A stretch of 64,000 nucleotides of DNA from Eumeta japonica (lineage: Eukaryota; Arthropoda; Insecta; Lepidoptera; Psychidae): contig BGZK01000153.1 of assembly GCA_005406025.1 (NCBI GenBank), positions 434,001-498,000 on the forward strand, written 5' to 3'. Below, piece by piece: positions 44,761-56,060 of the stretch (position 1 is the first letter of the stretch; every line of letters begins with the position of its first letter). A program made the translations under genes and the position numbers. The notes beneath the pieces were generated by a model, which saw only the letters and a list, made by a program, of their open reading frames with translations, was not told where the DNA came from and did no database searches.

Positions 44761-44804
44761 TGTATATGCGAATTCTAATCAACATTACCTTCTTTCTTCT
44801 TTTA

Positions 44805-44909
44805 TTGCAGCCTAACGATGCTCATTCGCTGATCCGATTGTTTGTTTGAAGGATCAGATGTATAAATCTTCTTGATTTTTCACTGAAAAGTATCTGTGCA
44901 TTTAATAAA
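44805..44909 (+). other. Possible terminal exon (weak)
   Basis: A strong acceptor (pyrimidine tract ttctttcttcttttattgcag ending at 44810) precedes PNDAHSLIRLFV and TGA (44847-44849). AATAAA follows at 44904-44909. The layout is right for a last exon, but the peptide is too short to identify. Confidence 0.2.
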
Positions 44910-45227
44910 CTCTGAAAACCTCACTTATACAAGTGTGTGACCACCGCGCAAATAATAATAAACAAAATACTCTCCACAAAACTACCGCGAGACTTTGGTG
45001 TGAACCTTTTCCAATTTCACAAAACCTATTTCTTGTTAATGAAGGAAATACGTCTACATAAACGACGGATAATATTAGGCGGTTAGATAATCCATCTGGA
45101 ATGGGTGGTAATGTTGAAAAGTAATCGTTAATGACGTATTTCAAATGTAATTTCATTACCTAGGAAATATAGTAATTTTTTTTTTCATATTTTTGATTTT
45201 GATTTATTTTCACACTCTTTGGGGTGT

Positions 45228-45905
45228 TTATTTACACTTATCATAAAATAAATTATAAGTGCTCGGGTTGAAATTTATGTAATCACAGTCTAAGTAACAA
45301 GATTGCATTCTTGAATGAAAATGCGAAACGAACTGCAAATCACTTCGCTTAGTTGACAAAGCACAAACTGTTGTAAGGCAATTGTTTCTAATTTTTGCAA
45401 ACAAAAAGAAGTCACAAAGTGCCAGGTCGGGAATGTATGCAAAATTGCTCATAAGTTCTACGTTTTTCTCTTTCAAAAATTTATTTATCTACTTGGTCAT
45501 GTGTCATGACTGTCATGTCAGGCATCGTCGTGGTACAGGTGATACGTTTACGGAGTTCGTCAAAATCTTCCGTCAAAAAAATGGTCGTGTATTCACGATA
45601 CGACAATTCTCCAAAGAAATTCCAATCACATGTCCAATTTTATTAAAATAAGAAGCAATCATCCGCTTAGAGACACTTCGTTCGTGCGCCACGTTCGACC
45701 CTAATCGACCATATGATTGGTACTTTGATTTGGAGTCGTAGCAATAAATCCATTTTCGTTACCTACTATTATGTCCTACACTAAATTTGACACGTTTTTG
45801 TTGTTCACAGGGGTGGATGGGCGACCATCAGGAAATTCTGATGAACTTCCGTCATTATCGGTGACCTGAGGTTGACACAACCACACTGGAATTCTGAAAA
45901 TCAGT
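45228..45905 (-). pseudogene. mariner transposase relic D (minus strand)
   Basis: Distinct mariner lineage. Minus-strand translation shows a GRPST-like N-terminal remnant (about 45820), IVGNENGFIATTPNQ (equivalent of TGDESWIYxYxPE, about 45715-45765), a broken HHDNAS-like segment (YHDDA, about 45527-45541), then FLKEKNVELM-like KEKNVELMSNFAYIPDLALC followed by DFFLFAKI (third catalytic Asp kept, about 45400-45480). A C-terminus like SRMQSCYLDCDYINF follows. The first catalytic Asp is Asn (codon at 45758-45760). The middle of the N-terminal half is deleted, and frameshifts and stops abound. Terminal repeats were not found. Confidence 0.8.
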
Positions 45906-47219
45906 TATAAATAATCGTCTTGCATGGTGCTTTATCGTCAAAAGCAGTTCGGAGCCGAGCAAGGCTACAACAAAGGAAACTAATTGCATGTGTGAATATG
46001 CAAAAACTATGTCATTTTGGTTCTAATTCAGGATATTAGTGCTAATGAAGTAGTGCTACATTAGCGTATGCTAAGAGCCTGTTCCAAGTGTAAAGTTTAC
46101 ATTAATTTGTAAGTTGAAATTAACCATAAATGCTTATAAATGGGCGAAAAAAATAGGCCGACGAAACACGACTAAACAACGGTTGAAGATTTGTATAGCG
46201 GTGGGTAATTTACTTATGAGTGGACAAAGGACAGCTGTGTGAACAATAGTTTCTTATTTTTTAATATAAAATGCGATTTTTGAAATATAAAATAGCATTA
46301 TAACATATTTTGTAAAATTGAGTTCATAAAAAATATAAAAATAATTTTGGAAATGTGTTTTTATGGCTTGTACGTTTACAGCGAGGTGAAATACTTCGAG
46401 GTGGTGAAATGTTACTTGGCATTACTCAATCTGCTTATTCTCATCAAAATGATTCGGTTCTCCCATTCATTGCCATCAAATTTTTGGACCGAATTGTAAT
46501 CAGAAGTCAGCAAAGTTCAAATATCAACTTAAAAATATTGACATTTTAAGAAAGTGAGTACGTTCAATGTAACAACGACTCAGTGTTGAGAAGAGTTGCT
46601 TACGACGAGGAATATGCGACAAGTTACTAAGTTTTCAATACAACATAATTTTCTAAATAATTCCCAGATTGACGCATCAATAATAGGTAATTGAGTATTT
46701 TGTAAAGAAAAATCTGCATACCAAAAAAGCTGTAACAAAACCTTCAAAGATATCATGTAAAGTTCCAAACACGCGTCGAACCTAATTAGTGATAAGGGAC
46801 TGATACATTCTTCTCGTAGAAGACACGTTTCCAGAATTGGGAAACTGGTGGGTCGTACAAGTACTAAACGTATTCGTTAACACAGCGAAAAGCATAGTTT
46901 TTGAAAGAACTATTACTAGTTATTTATTTAATTGAACTAATAGGCTTTACCATCTGAGATTACATTTTTTTAATAATAATAGAATATATTACTGAGATAC
47001 ATAACTTCAAATACTTGAACTGGAAAAGTTTTGATACCAGAATATAAAAAAGTCTGCAAATGCTATTGAACATAAATTACGTAATTTTAAATGTATAGCC
47101 ACGAATATCATTTACGAGTAACAGTTAATGAAACTAACTTTACAAATCCTTTTATCTAGCAACACGGAAATTGATTCATACGCAAGTATTCCAACAGGTC
47201 TACATGGGTTCACCAAAAA
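45906..47219. other. A+T-rich non-coding stretch
   Basis: No supported feature. Confidence 0.45.
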
Positions 47220-47221
47220 AA

Positions 47222-47440
47222 TAGATGTTTTATGAGTGCGAATGCAGTAGCCGAAGAGCCTTTCTGTTTTAATTGGCCAGCGCATACCGCGTTCGCCCGC
47301 ACCCGCCGCCCGCCACCCGACACCCGCCACATACTTCATACAAAGTTTACACTCAGCCGGAACGCAAAGCTTACCTACAGCTTTCAATTAAGCGATAACT
47401 GTGGAAATTCCTATAACCACGCTATAGTCTACTACATGTT
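47222..47440. promoter_or_regulatory. C+G-rich island with homeodomain, SOX- and Runt-like sites
   Basis: Contains gttttaattggcc, a C-rich core (cgcccgcacccgccgcccgcc), catacaaagttt, tttcaattaagcg and aactgtgg..aaccacg. Frames open on both strands (47112-47387 on -, 47232-47453 on +) without recognisable domains. Candidate enhancer. Confidence 0.4.
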
Positions 47441-48194
47441 AGCGATGAACTAATATTACCCAGTGGAGTTACAAAATGTTACAAGTCCGCTTGCATTGTT
47501 TAATTATTGGATGACCTTCGAAATCGTTCATTGTAACTTCTCTTCACTGTAAGTACGATTTTATCGTTGCTAACAATAAAAAAGTTTACTGATTCAAAAT
47601 ATATTATTCAAAAAAGTAACAAAAGGTATTTACAGAGTAATTACAGAAGGTACTGTATAATGCTTAAGTAAATAATAACTACCTGTTACATTTACAGTCT
47701 TACAATACATTTTAATTTATTTTTGTCTAAGCACTTACATTACCACAAGTATATAGAGAGATATTTTTTCTGGTTAAACGGAATATAACATTACCGAATG
47801 AAAACAGAGGTTCAGGTATTACAAAACAAAATAATTAATATATTATAATATCAAATCGAATTCATTTTATGCACACAAAATCATCATACTACGTAAAAAA
47901 ATAATCGAAATCGTTAATATGATTTGTTTAATCATATAATTTCTGTATGTGACATAAGAAATATATTGGGAATGAAATGAAATACAAGTTGAATTATCAT
48001 AAACCCCCACCAACTTGATCAGTAAAATCCCTTCAGCTTCACCATTATCATACTGAAAACATTTTCTAGATTGTCATTATTCAACCAAAATGTTATCAAG
48101 CAAAATTCATTAAAATCAGTTCAGTAGGGCTACTTAACAATGAACATTGTCAGAATTTACAGTTTGGCATTTATTATACATGCCACTTACCAAA
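47441..48194. other. A+T-rich non-coding stretch
   Basis: No supported feature. Confidence 0.5.
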
Positions 48195-48369
48195 CTCTTA
48201 AAGTTTTTTAACTTCCCGCTAAGAAAATTGAAAATTTTCTAAAATTTTCGGGAAGTTATTGGTTTCAGCCCATTTTGCAAAAATCGAGTTCTCATCAGAT
48301 CTCGACGTTCTGAGGGTCTGGGAAGCTTCCCTGATCATCCCTGAGATGATGTCCGTATGTCTGTGAGGA

Positions 48370-48403
<34 letters not shown>

Positions 48404-48780
48404 GATGTATGTAAACCTCTTATAACTTTTAAACGGCTTGACCGAATCGAGCCCACTAAACGGAATTCCAAAGAGTTTCACCAAACTTAGATTTCCTGAA
48501 AGTTTGAGTCGATTTGGATTAGATTTTGTGAAATTTTCAAAAAACTAAGAAAAAAAAATTTTTAAAAGTGATTTTTTCAAAATAACTCTATAATGGCTTG
48601 ACCGATCAATTCCACAGCCTAATCAGCTCGTAACCTATTAAAAACACTTCGATTGCCGCAAACCGGGTCAAAATCGGTTGATTCGTTTGTGAGAAATCGT
48701 TGTCGAAAGAAATCGAAAAAACCGTTTTTCATTCTGGAAAGGACCTACAAAAATAGGCTGACAAAACAATTTTATAGAGC
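48195..48780 (+). repeat. Interspersed repeat family S, best 5' part, with (GT)n
   Basis: Begins 'ttaacttcccgctaagaaaattgaaaattttctaaaattttcgggaagttattggtttcagccc'. The cttcccg/cgggaag inverted ends flank a self-complementary core. It then runs through a (GT)n block (48370-48398), 'gtaaacctcttataacttttaaacgg' and 'gccgcaaaccgggtcaaaatcggttgattcg'. Matches 16200 and 11140. Confidence 0.75.
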
Positions 48781-49689
48781 GAATGTGTGAAAAGGACGAC
48801 AAGGGTCCCCCTAGCATATTTTATATAAACTAAATTGGTGGCATATTAACAAAAGGTCAAATTTTAAGCACCCGAAACCGACGAGCTTGCATAAAGCGAT
48901 CGACGGATGTCAGTGAACCAAGAGAAATATGCAAATATCATATTATGTGGAAATATGTAGTTTGCCTCTCTCACTGAATTTGCTGCCTATCCTTCTCTGA
49001 AATACCCCTTGATTTTATAATATAACAATAACAAAAATAAAGTGATCAGATATTGTTCTTTTTCAAAAGTAATTTGACAAATGAATCCAATTCCGAGATT
49101 GTACTTTCAGGTTTTACGCGACAAATTCCGCTAAAATTCGCAATCTCAGTATGGCTTGTAAGAATTTAGATAAAAAGATCCAAGATGTTGATTGTCATCT
49201 GGTAGCCCATATGACGTCAAAGTCTTTACCTCACCAATGATAAGAAATAATAAGTTCGACTCGAACTTGATCTGATTTTTCTATGTACGCATTCCGATAT
49301 CATGCAAGAACTTATAAAATTAAATGAAATTTACTATATCGAAAAACGAGTGAATAATATTATTATTATTAATATAAATAATAAGAGTACTTATTAACAA
49401 AGTACCTAATAATGTGTTGCATAAGTGGGACGCTTCTTTGATGATTTATACTAAGTAGTAATAAAAATGCATCGATGAATCTTCTTATGGTCTGTATACA
49501 AACACTGAGAAACCAGATCCGATGAAAAGCAGAAAATTGTTCCTTTCAATATAGCTCTAAGCATCCTAAGCTCACTTTAATTCTCACTGATGTATGGATA
49601 TGGAATGAATCTCTTAATCCAGGATATATCTTGATAAATTTCATATAACTTTGAAAACTGAGACACGTATATTACATCCCTCTAAGTTA
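48781..49689. other. A+T-rich non-coding stretch
   Basis: No supported feature. Confidence 0.5.
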
Positions 49690-49920
49690 GGTCGGCTCAG
49701 CTTAAAGCGATTTCCATGCTAACGTAGGCGCCGACTACGCTATCGGTTATGCGGTCGCTCTTTGAAGACCAATAACTTAATTGAAACAGCCGGGCATGGC
49801 AACTGCATCCACGAACATATTGGTCATGCCGCTAGTGCGGTATAGGCGGCTACGTGCGGGTAGAATTACGGGAGGTGCATGCAATAATTACGGCTAGATC
49901 AATGACAGGGTGCTGTAACT
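49690..49920. promoter_or_regulatory. G+C-richer unique patch
   Basis: ctaacgtaggcgccgactacgc, gaccaataacttaattgaa, gcatggcaactgcatcc, ccgctagtgcggtataggcgg and gcatgcaataattacgg. Candidate conserved element. Confidence 0.3.
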
Positions 49921-50515
49921 ATTAATTTGATGAATTTGTGTGGTATTGTGTTTTTAAATAACCACCCTGATGTTTCAGTAGAAATTACATTTACAGTTTT
50001 CAAAATTTTTAATTCAAAATAAATAAAATAAGTAATAACTTATGTCGCACTATCTAAATGTCCTCATTTTCGTGCAGAATATTGTTATGGATATAATTCA
50101 TAGTTCTTATTTGCAATGAAATAATCTTAAGAAACCGCTTCTAAATAATGATGAACAATTGCCAGATTAATTAACACAATCGCATGGAATTTTGTTATTC
50201 AAATGGTGAGTAGCACATTGTTAGAACTGAGCTGTCTCTTAAGTTTAAGTCAGATCGCAAATGTAACATTTAAAACAAGTATCCGTTCGTTGAAGAACGG
50301 TTTGATAAGAAATTGTCGATATTTTGATAACTACTACCTTATTCATAGAAAAAAAATTGTATTGAATGCTGATCGTTCGATTACTAAATATAAATCGTTT
50401 ATCAGAAAGTAAAAATATTATGGAAGCATCATATAAATTCAATATACCAATTTGTTAATCTATAAATATAATAAAACTATAGAACTCTCGTGTTTGTATA
50501 TTTTCTTGTACAGTC
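49921..50515. other. A+T-rich non-coding stretch
   Basis: No supported feature. Confidence 0.5.
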
Positions 50516-50554
50516 TTTGACAAATATTTAATGTACTATTAAATATTTGTCAAA
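50516..50554. repeat. Perfect 17-bp-stem hairpin, 5-nt loop
   Basis: tttgacaaatatttaat (50516-50532), loop gtact, exact complement 50538-50554. Confidence 0.95.
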
Positions 50555-51185
50555 ACCTGATTGCGGGTAATGTAGGAAGTGTGACAAAACACAATAAATG
50601 ATCTTATAAAAACTATTTTCTATTAGTTTGCTGGTTTGAACATAATCATCTTCAAAACTACCTGAAGAATTTTCTTGGAGATTTTAGAGGTAATTCGAGC
50701 GTAAATTGCGGCAATACGCAGTCTTTATTTCATCCAAATCGGCTTAAGGATATTTACTTGATATTTAAAGAGAAATTCGTACAGTAGCAGACCCAGCCAG
50801 TAAAAAATAAACTGTTTTCTGTTAATTGCATTACAGTATGGTTAAGCAGAAATATAATTAATAATCATCATTTTATTGTTTTTTGAAATCATACTTTTTG
50901 AACAGCGATTCTATAGTCGATAATTGAACTAGAATTAAAAGTAAAATTTCAAGGGCGCGTCACGTTTAAACACTTTTCGTTACACGAGAGAGATGAACAA
51001 TATAAAGAGAACTATAATATAAATTCCGACACCACGGGGGAGGATCGAGACAGAGCGACGACACAACGATATAAAACGATTATATTAAATGTTTTTATAA
51101 TACATGTATAATAATTTTGTGACTTGTATAATTACTAGGTTAATTTTGAATAATATTAATTATTGGATATCAAAGTTTTTGAACC
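50555..51185. other. A+T-rich non-coding stretch
   Basis: No supported feature. Confidence 0.5.
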
Positions 51186-51189
51186 CGAA

Positions 51190-51600
51190 GTGTGGTCGAA
51201 ATACCAAAAGGTTTTTCCTTGAAGTTCGCTTACAAAGAAGCGTTAAAAGAATGGCGGGGCGAATCCATACGATTCCTTCGTGAACCACTACTTCTAGCAC
51301 TGCCGTACGTACATAGGTTATATGTACAGGCAGTAGGGGGCGCCGACGCGGCGAAGGCCTTGTCTCGTTTACATAAACCGCGGAGCCGCGCCGGCGGACA
51401 CGTGAGTGCCATTTTTATGGCCGGAACCGCGTACGGAAGTTTATGGCGGCGAGCTTGGCGGGCGCGGGGGGCGCGGCGGACGCGGGCCGCCGCAAGGCTT
51501 TGGATGTTACTTTCTTTCAAACGACTTGACCGAAGTTGGATGCCTGTATCTCTTGTGTTTCAGTCTAGTTTACTGTCGACGTTTCGGGTATAACATGCGG
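51190..51600. promoter_or_regulatory. CpG-rich island with paired TTTATGGC sites and an open frame
   Basis: About 400 bp, one of the most G+C-rich parts of the window. Two posterior-Hox-type sites (tttttatggccgg and gtttatggcggcg, about 51412-51450) and cgtttacataaac lie in it. A 133-codon plus frame (51192-51593) and a 96-codon minus frame (51230-51520) both span it. The plus frame is Arg/Ala-rich in the CpG part and has no domain I know. Either a conserved regulatory block or an unidentified exon. Confidence 0.4.
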
Positions 51601-53029
51601 CAACTTGAACTACTGTGTACGAGAAGATTTGTCCGCCATTTTATATATGAATAAATAAATAATTGTTAAATGCCAAGACGCTTTTCATATTGTATGTAGA
51701 TTTAAATAAGAAGGCGTTAAATCAGTTACAGACACATGACGAAAGTGATCACTTTTATTCACTTTTGTATAAATATTTAATGATAGGTGTAATTTTAAAA
51801 TAAAGGACAATATTTGCAAATAAAGTTTTAAATTAATAGTATTTATTGAAGTTTTATTTGCTACCATAACCAGTAGTATACAAAAGTGTAATGACATGTC
51901 ACTTACAATTTGTATACAATCTATATCGAAAACGTTATTAGGTAATGAGATTATGAGATTATATTATGGGATGCACTTATGTGAAGGAGCAGCGTGACTC
52001 GCCCTTTTCACAAACTCGCGTCTCGTTTGGTTTCCAAGTTTTATCGAGTACACTTTCCATCACGAACCCTGAGTTAAGAAGCTTAGCTTCATGCATGGTT
52101 GGTCTTGCTGGTCACGACGCACCTCACTGATGAGTTGCCACGGTCAAACATTGACCGCGGCAAAGACATTTTGTTTCCAGCACCATATTGAAAATATTGT
52201 TTTAAAGTGTTTTTCGACGATGATAAATTGAACCAAGGTCTCTAGGGTCAAGGGCTACCTATTCTTTACATTCAGTGCGTAATATAGGGTATTGGTTAAC
52301 ATTACATACCTACTAAATTTCTATAAATTTTGGAAAAATTGTAAAATAACAAAAATTGAACTTCTCGGACTAAATTACACTATCGCTTTCTTAAACATTA
52401 TCCCGATTTTAACCACATCTTAAATGGCTAGTGACTTCAATAACATTAGGGTAAAATCTTAGTGATGGTCAATAGGTAGCAGATAATAATGGTTTTAATA
52501 TTCGTTTATCTTGACACACGTCCATTGACATATATGTATAAGTAATTGTAAGTTAGATATCACATGTTATTTGTACTATTTGAAACGAATCTAAAAAAAT
52601 GTCAATATATAAATGTAAAAAAACTTTATCGCTAATCTTTATTAATCCACATCAAAACAGAAATAGCGACTCGTGCTCATTGATGCAAGAAAACGTTAAA
52701 GTACGATTACGGACGGTAAAATGCTGTTTACGTCATTGTGACGATATTTAAATTTATTTCATAGTAGAAGGCGGCAAACCAACAAACTCGAAGTGGGCAA
52801 GAAGTGTGGTTAAAAAATAGATTCCATTCTTTTCTTTTAGGCGGGTCTAATTACATAGACTAAATGTTATATGTCGCTTGCTGAGTGATACGCTGTAGTT
52901 TTTCTGGCTTGCTATTGTCAAAAAAGTTTGGGGGACGACCGAGATGCACATTCTTCTTGCATCATGATAACGTTTCTGCCCACGACATTGATAAGATAAA
53001 ATTATTATTTGAGATGGAGGACCTTTGTC
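51601..53029. other. A+T-rich non-coding stretch
   Basis: 52060-52200 is G+C-richer (ggtcacgacgcacctcactgatgagttgccacggtc) and may be a repeat remnant. Nothing else is supported. Confidence 0.45.
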
Positions 53030-53260
53030 GTTAAATGCCCTCCACGTTCGCATAGCGCAGGTTGGAGAATGCTAAAAAACTGTCGTCACCAATACGATAG
53101 TAATGTCCGTGACTGAAGAGTTAAAGTACCCTCTTAGGTACGGGGCGAGTAGTTTGACTTGACTTAAGCTAAAAATTCACTGGTCCCCCGTAGTCATAAT
53201 CAAACCCAACTCCTTTTGGTTCGAAAGCGACGCTCTTAACCACTGAGCCAATACCGCTCT
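53030..53260 (-). mobile_element. tRNA-headed SINE
   Basis: Minus-strand sequence from 53258 reads agcggtattggctcagtggttaagagcg. This is a tRNA 5' half with A-box TGGCTCAGTGG (complement of 53240-53250). A degenerate B-box (ggtttgatta, complement near 53195-53204) and a non-tRNA body follow. The anticodon arm and acceptor pairing are not tRNA-like, so this is a SINE, not a tRNA gene. The downstream limit is approximate. Confidence 0.7.
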
Positions 53261-53331
53261 TAGACATTATTAACTTCTGAAAAAGTGGAGCACATGACTG
53301 AATATGCAAATAGATAGAATCTCTCATTATT

Positions 53332-53360
53332 TTCTTAATAAATCAAAGATTTATTAAGAA
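53332..53360. repeat. Perfect 13-bp-stem hairpin, 3-nt loop
   Basis: ttcttaataaatc (53332-53344) / gatttattaagaa (53348-53360), loop aaa. Confidence 0.9.
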
Positions 53361-53889
53361 TCGAATACACGATTACATAATAAAAAATACACGTAGGGCT
53401 TAAACACTTACGTACCCCGTAATAGGTCTGAAAGTCTTTTCTGGGTCCGTAGCTAGCACGGGAAAATCTTGTTCTAAGATCAGTGACCTTTATCTTTTTA
53501 AAAATGGTTCAAACGAACAGTAAGTATATAAATATAAAGGAGAAATTTTGGAGATCAAAAAAATTTATCACATTTCTTATATACTCTTTCATTTATGAAT
53601 TGTGCATAATGTTTAGTGCATTTCAAGTACATTGATGGACTGATTTGTTCTCTGCGAAGGAATAAAATATACACGCTATTTCAACATGTTATGTGGATTG
53701 TAAGAAAATAGTGAATATTTGTGTGCGTTGTTCATTGTGCAGTGCATAAGATGAATCTGGACTGGAGAAAATGAACTATATTATAATATTAAAAAGTATG
53801 ATACTAATTATTCTACGGCTTCGTCCGGACGGATAAAAGTATCGTAACCAGAATTTTTATTTTTCTTGTAATTGCAATCGTGAATTTGA
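53361..53889. other. A+T-rich non-coding stretch
   Basis: No supported feature. Confidence 0.5.
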
Positions 53890-54200
53890 CTCTGGTACTG
53901 TTATCGACATCGATTTTTTGACTTTATTTCCGATTCAAATCCTCTTTTGTTCCTCTCGCTCTCTCTTTCGATCCCCTTATCATCTTCGCTCTTATTGTTT
54001 CTTTCTCACTTCTTCACCCTCTCACTCCATATCTCGCTCTCCCCTTTCCCTTCTCTATTTGGACCCTTATCCGCTTCTTTTATTCCTCTCACTTTCGCTT
54101 CCTCTCTCCTTGATTCTTACACACTATATCTCTCTCTCCCTTTTTTCTCTATCCGGACCCTTACATACTCCCCAATCCCTCTATTTTTCTATATAAACTT
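53890..54200 (+). repeat. 300-bp pyrimidine-rich tract
   Basis: Nearly all C and T on the plus strand with repeated ctctct/ttctcc, in two similar halves that share 'ctccc(c)tttccc/tttttt tctctat..ggaccctta'. It yields Ser/Leu-rich frames (53918-54196, 53947-54306) that are low-complexity artefacts. Probably a decayed member of the GATTC-rich repeat class. Confidence 0.75.
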
Positions 54201-55089
54201 ACTCAGCTCACACATTATAATATTATTTAGAAATTCTTGCATGTCTATCAGTTTATACATCGGTGTCTCTGAACGGTTCTGCCGATTTCATTGTAAAGGT
54301 CTTTGATAAGATTTTGTTTTTCAAATTTGTCTGTATACATGATATCTCTGTAAAATCACGATTCAAAAAACATGTTTTAAATGTTGCTTTATAACACCAT
54401 CTTGAAGTATTTTGAGCATTGTTGCTATTTCATTTGGATGTAGAGTCAGGGGTACCCATAAGCTTAACGTAACGTTCTCAATAACTGATGGCGCTACGTT
54501 ACATTATTAATGTGACAGGATGTAACCAGTATATTCTGCACATATTTACTGTATGAACACTAAATATGAACACTCACATTTATTGTAGGAAATGAACATA
54601 AGAATCTTTTTCCGTGGGAAGTTATCGTGTTCCTATGGAAAACTTAAAAGACGCTGGACAACGCTCGGATGCTCAGGTACTATTTGTTAACCTACGACAC
54701 AAACAGTGGAGTGTTATAAGTTTTATGCACGTACCTGTGTGTCTGACTGTGGTCTCGTAGCTTGCACGGGCTTAACCGATTTCGATTTAATACTTTTGTT
54801 GGAAAGATAATTTGAATGAGAGTGTCCTAAGCTATAATTTAAATAAATCTGTTTAGGCTTTTGAAGATTATCAGGTCTTTTATAGTTGATGAATGGATGT
54901 GAACATATTTCACAGGCCTGTTGAAGTCGAAATACAGTGTTATGTTACTTAAATGTTATTAGAATATAGTAATTTTGGGCTTGGAATTTGCAAGATACCG
55001 AACTCTCATATTAATTTACTGCAGAGGTATTGTGTTTGTGCTAATTGGAACTGACTCAACGGATAGATTATAGACAGACTAGTTCCTCT
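54201..55089. other. A+T-rich non-coding stretch
   Basis: No supported feature. Confidence 0.5.
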
Positions 55090-56060
55090 TCACGGTTCTG
55101 CCCGTGGACATAGAGTGAATTCGTTTCCCTTGAGTATTGAGCGATTACGCGCTCAATCATGATCCCAATCGCTAACCCGTTCTAGATTTTCATCCCTGTC
55201 TTGTTCTCGATGCTAATTTGTCTCACTCTTGATTCCATTTACGGTCCTGATTTTGATTCTGATCCGGTATTGATCTAAGTAGATTCTGATTCTGATTCTG
55301 ATCCATTAATGTTAAGACGCTGAATATGATATAGCACGGTGGTGTACGACATAGAGGACGGACTATGCACGTGAGAGTTGGGTTAAAGGAATCGAGATAA
55401 TCAATTATTACTATTTGGTATGTAAGATGATGTAATATGCTACATATTACAAAAAGTAAAAGAATTGTAAAATATGATAATAATATTTAATCCATTTTAA
55501 TTAATAATAGTATTTTCAATTTAGATTTGCAAATTATTTTAAATACTAAAATGTGCTTAAATGATAAAGTACAACCCTTGATACAAAATTAAAATATTGA
55601 AATACTGTTTCTCAGTTCTTTGATTGAATTCATGCATAGCAAAAAATTACAAACTTTTAACACAGTTTAAGGTCATCTAAGGTTTTACAAAAATTTTACC
55701 TAAATAAACCACACTTCTGTTACTTTGGTCAACTAATAGTTGTCGATTATAGCGTGTCTACTAGTAATAAATAAGGTTTAGAAAACAGGAAAAAAAAACT
55801 TAAATTAGAAATCTACACATACACGAAACCTTTAAAATTAGTATTGACTGTTTAAGTTTATTATAACCAGTAAACAAATATTTTGATCCAAGCATTGTCG
55901 TGTCGGAAGAACGCTAAATTGATAAATATAATAATGGAATACAACTAAAAATTAAAAAGCATGATTTTTGAATACGAATAAGCTACCTGAGCGTTGTAAG
56001 CAAACATTAAAACATCAGTATCTGATTATTCAGTCTGTTTTCATTGAGACTTAGCGTTTC
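55090..56060 (+). repeat. Long interspersed repeat, copy 2 (pair with 10564-11095)
   Basis: 'cgctcaatcatgatcccaatcgctaacccgttctagat', 'ttgatctaagtagattctgattctgattctgatcc' (a short GATTCT tandem), 'gctgaatatgatatagcacggtggtgta' and, far downstream, 'aaaacatcagtatctgat' follow the order of copy 1. Copy 2 is longer between the last two blocks, suggesting an insertion or a deletion in copy 1. Confidence 0.7.

Noticed and set aside
53180..53260. Functional tRNA gene on the minus strand
   Set aside because: The A-box is good, but the B-box is degenerate and the cloverleaf does not close. A non-tRNA body follows, so it is a SINE head.
53918..54306. Ser/Leu-rich frames as membrane proteins
   Set aside because: Direct translation of a pyrimidine tract.
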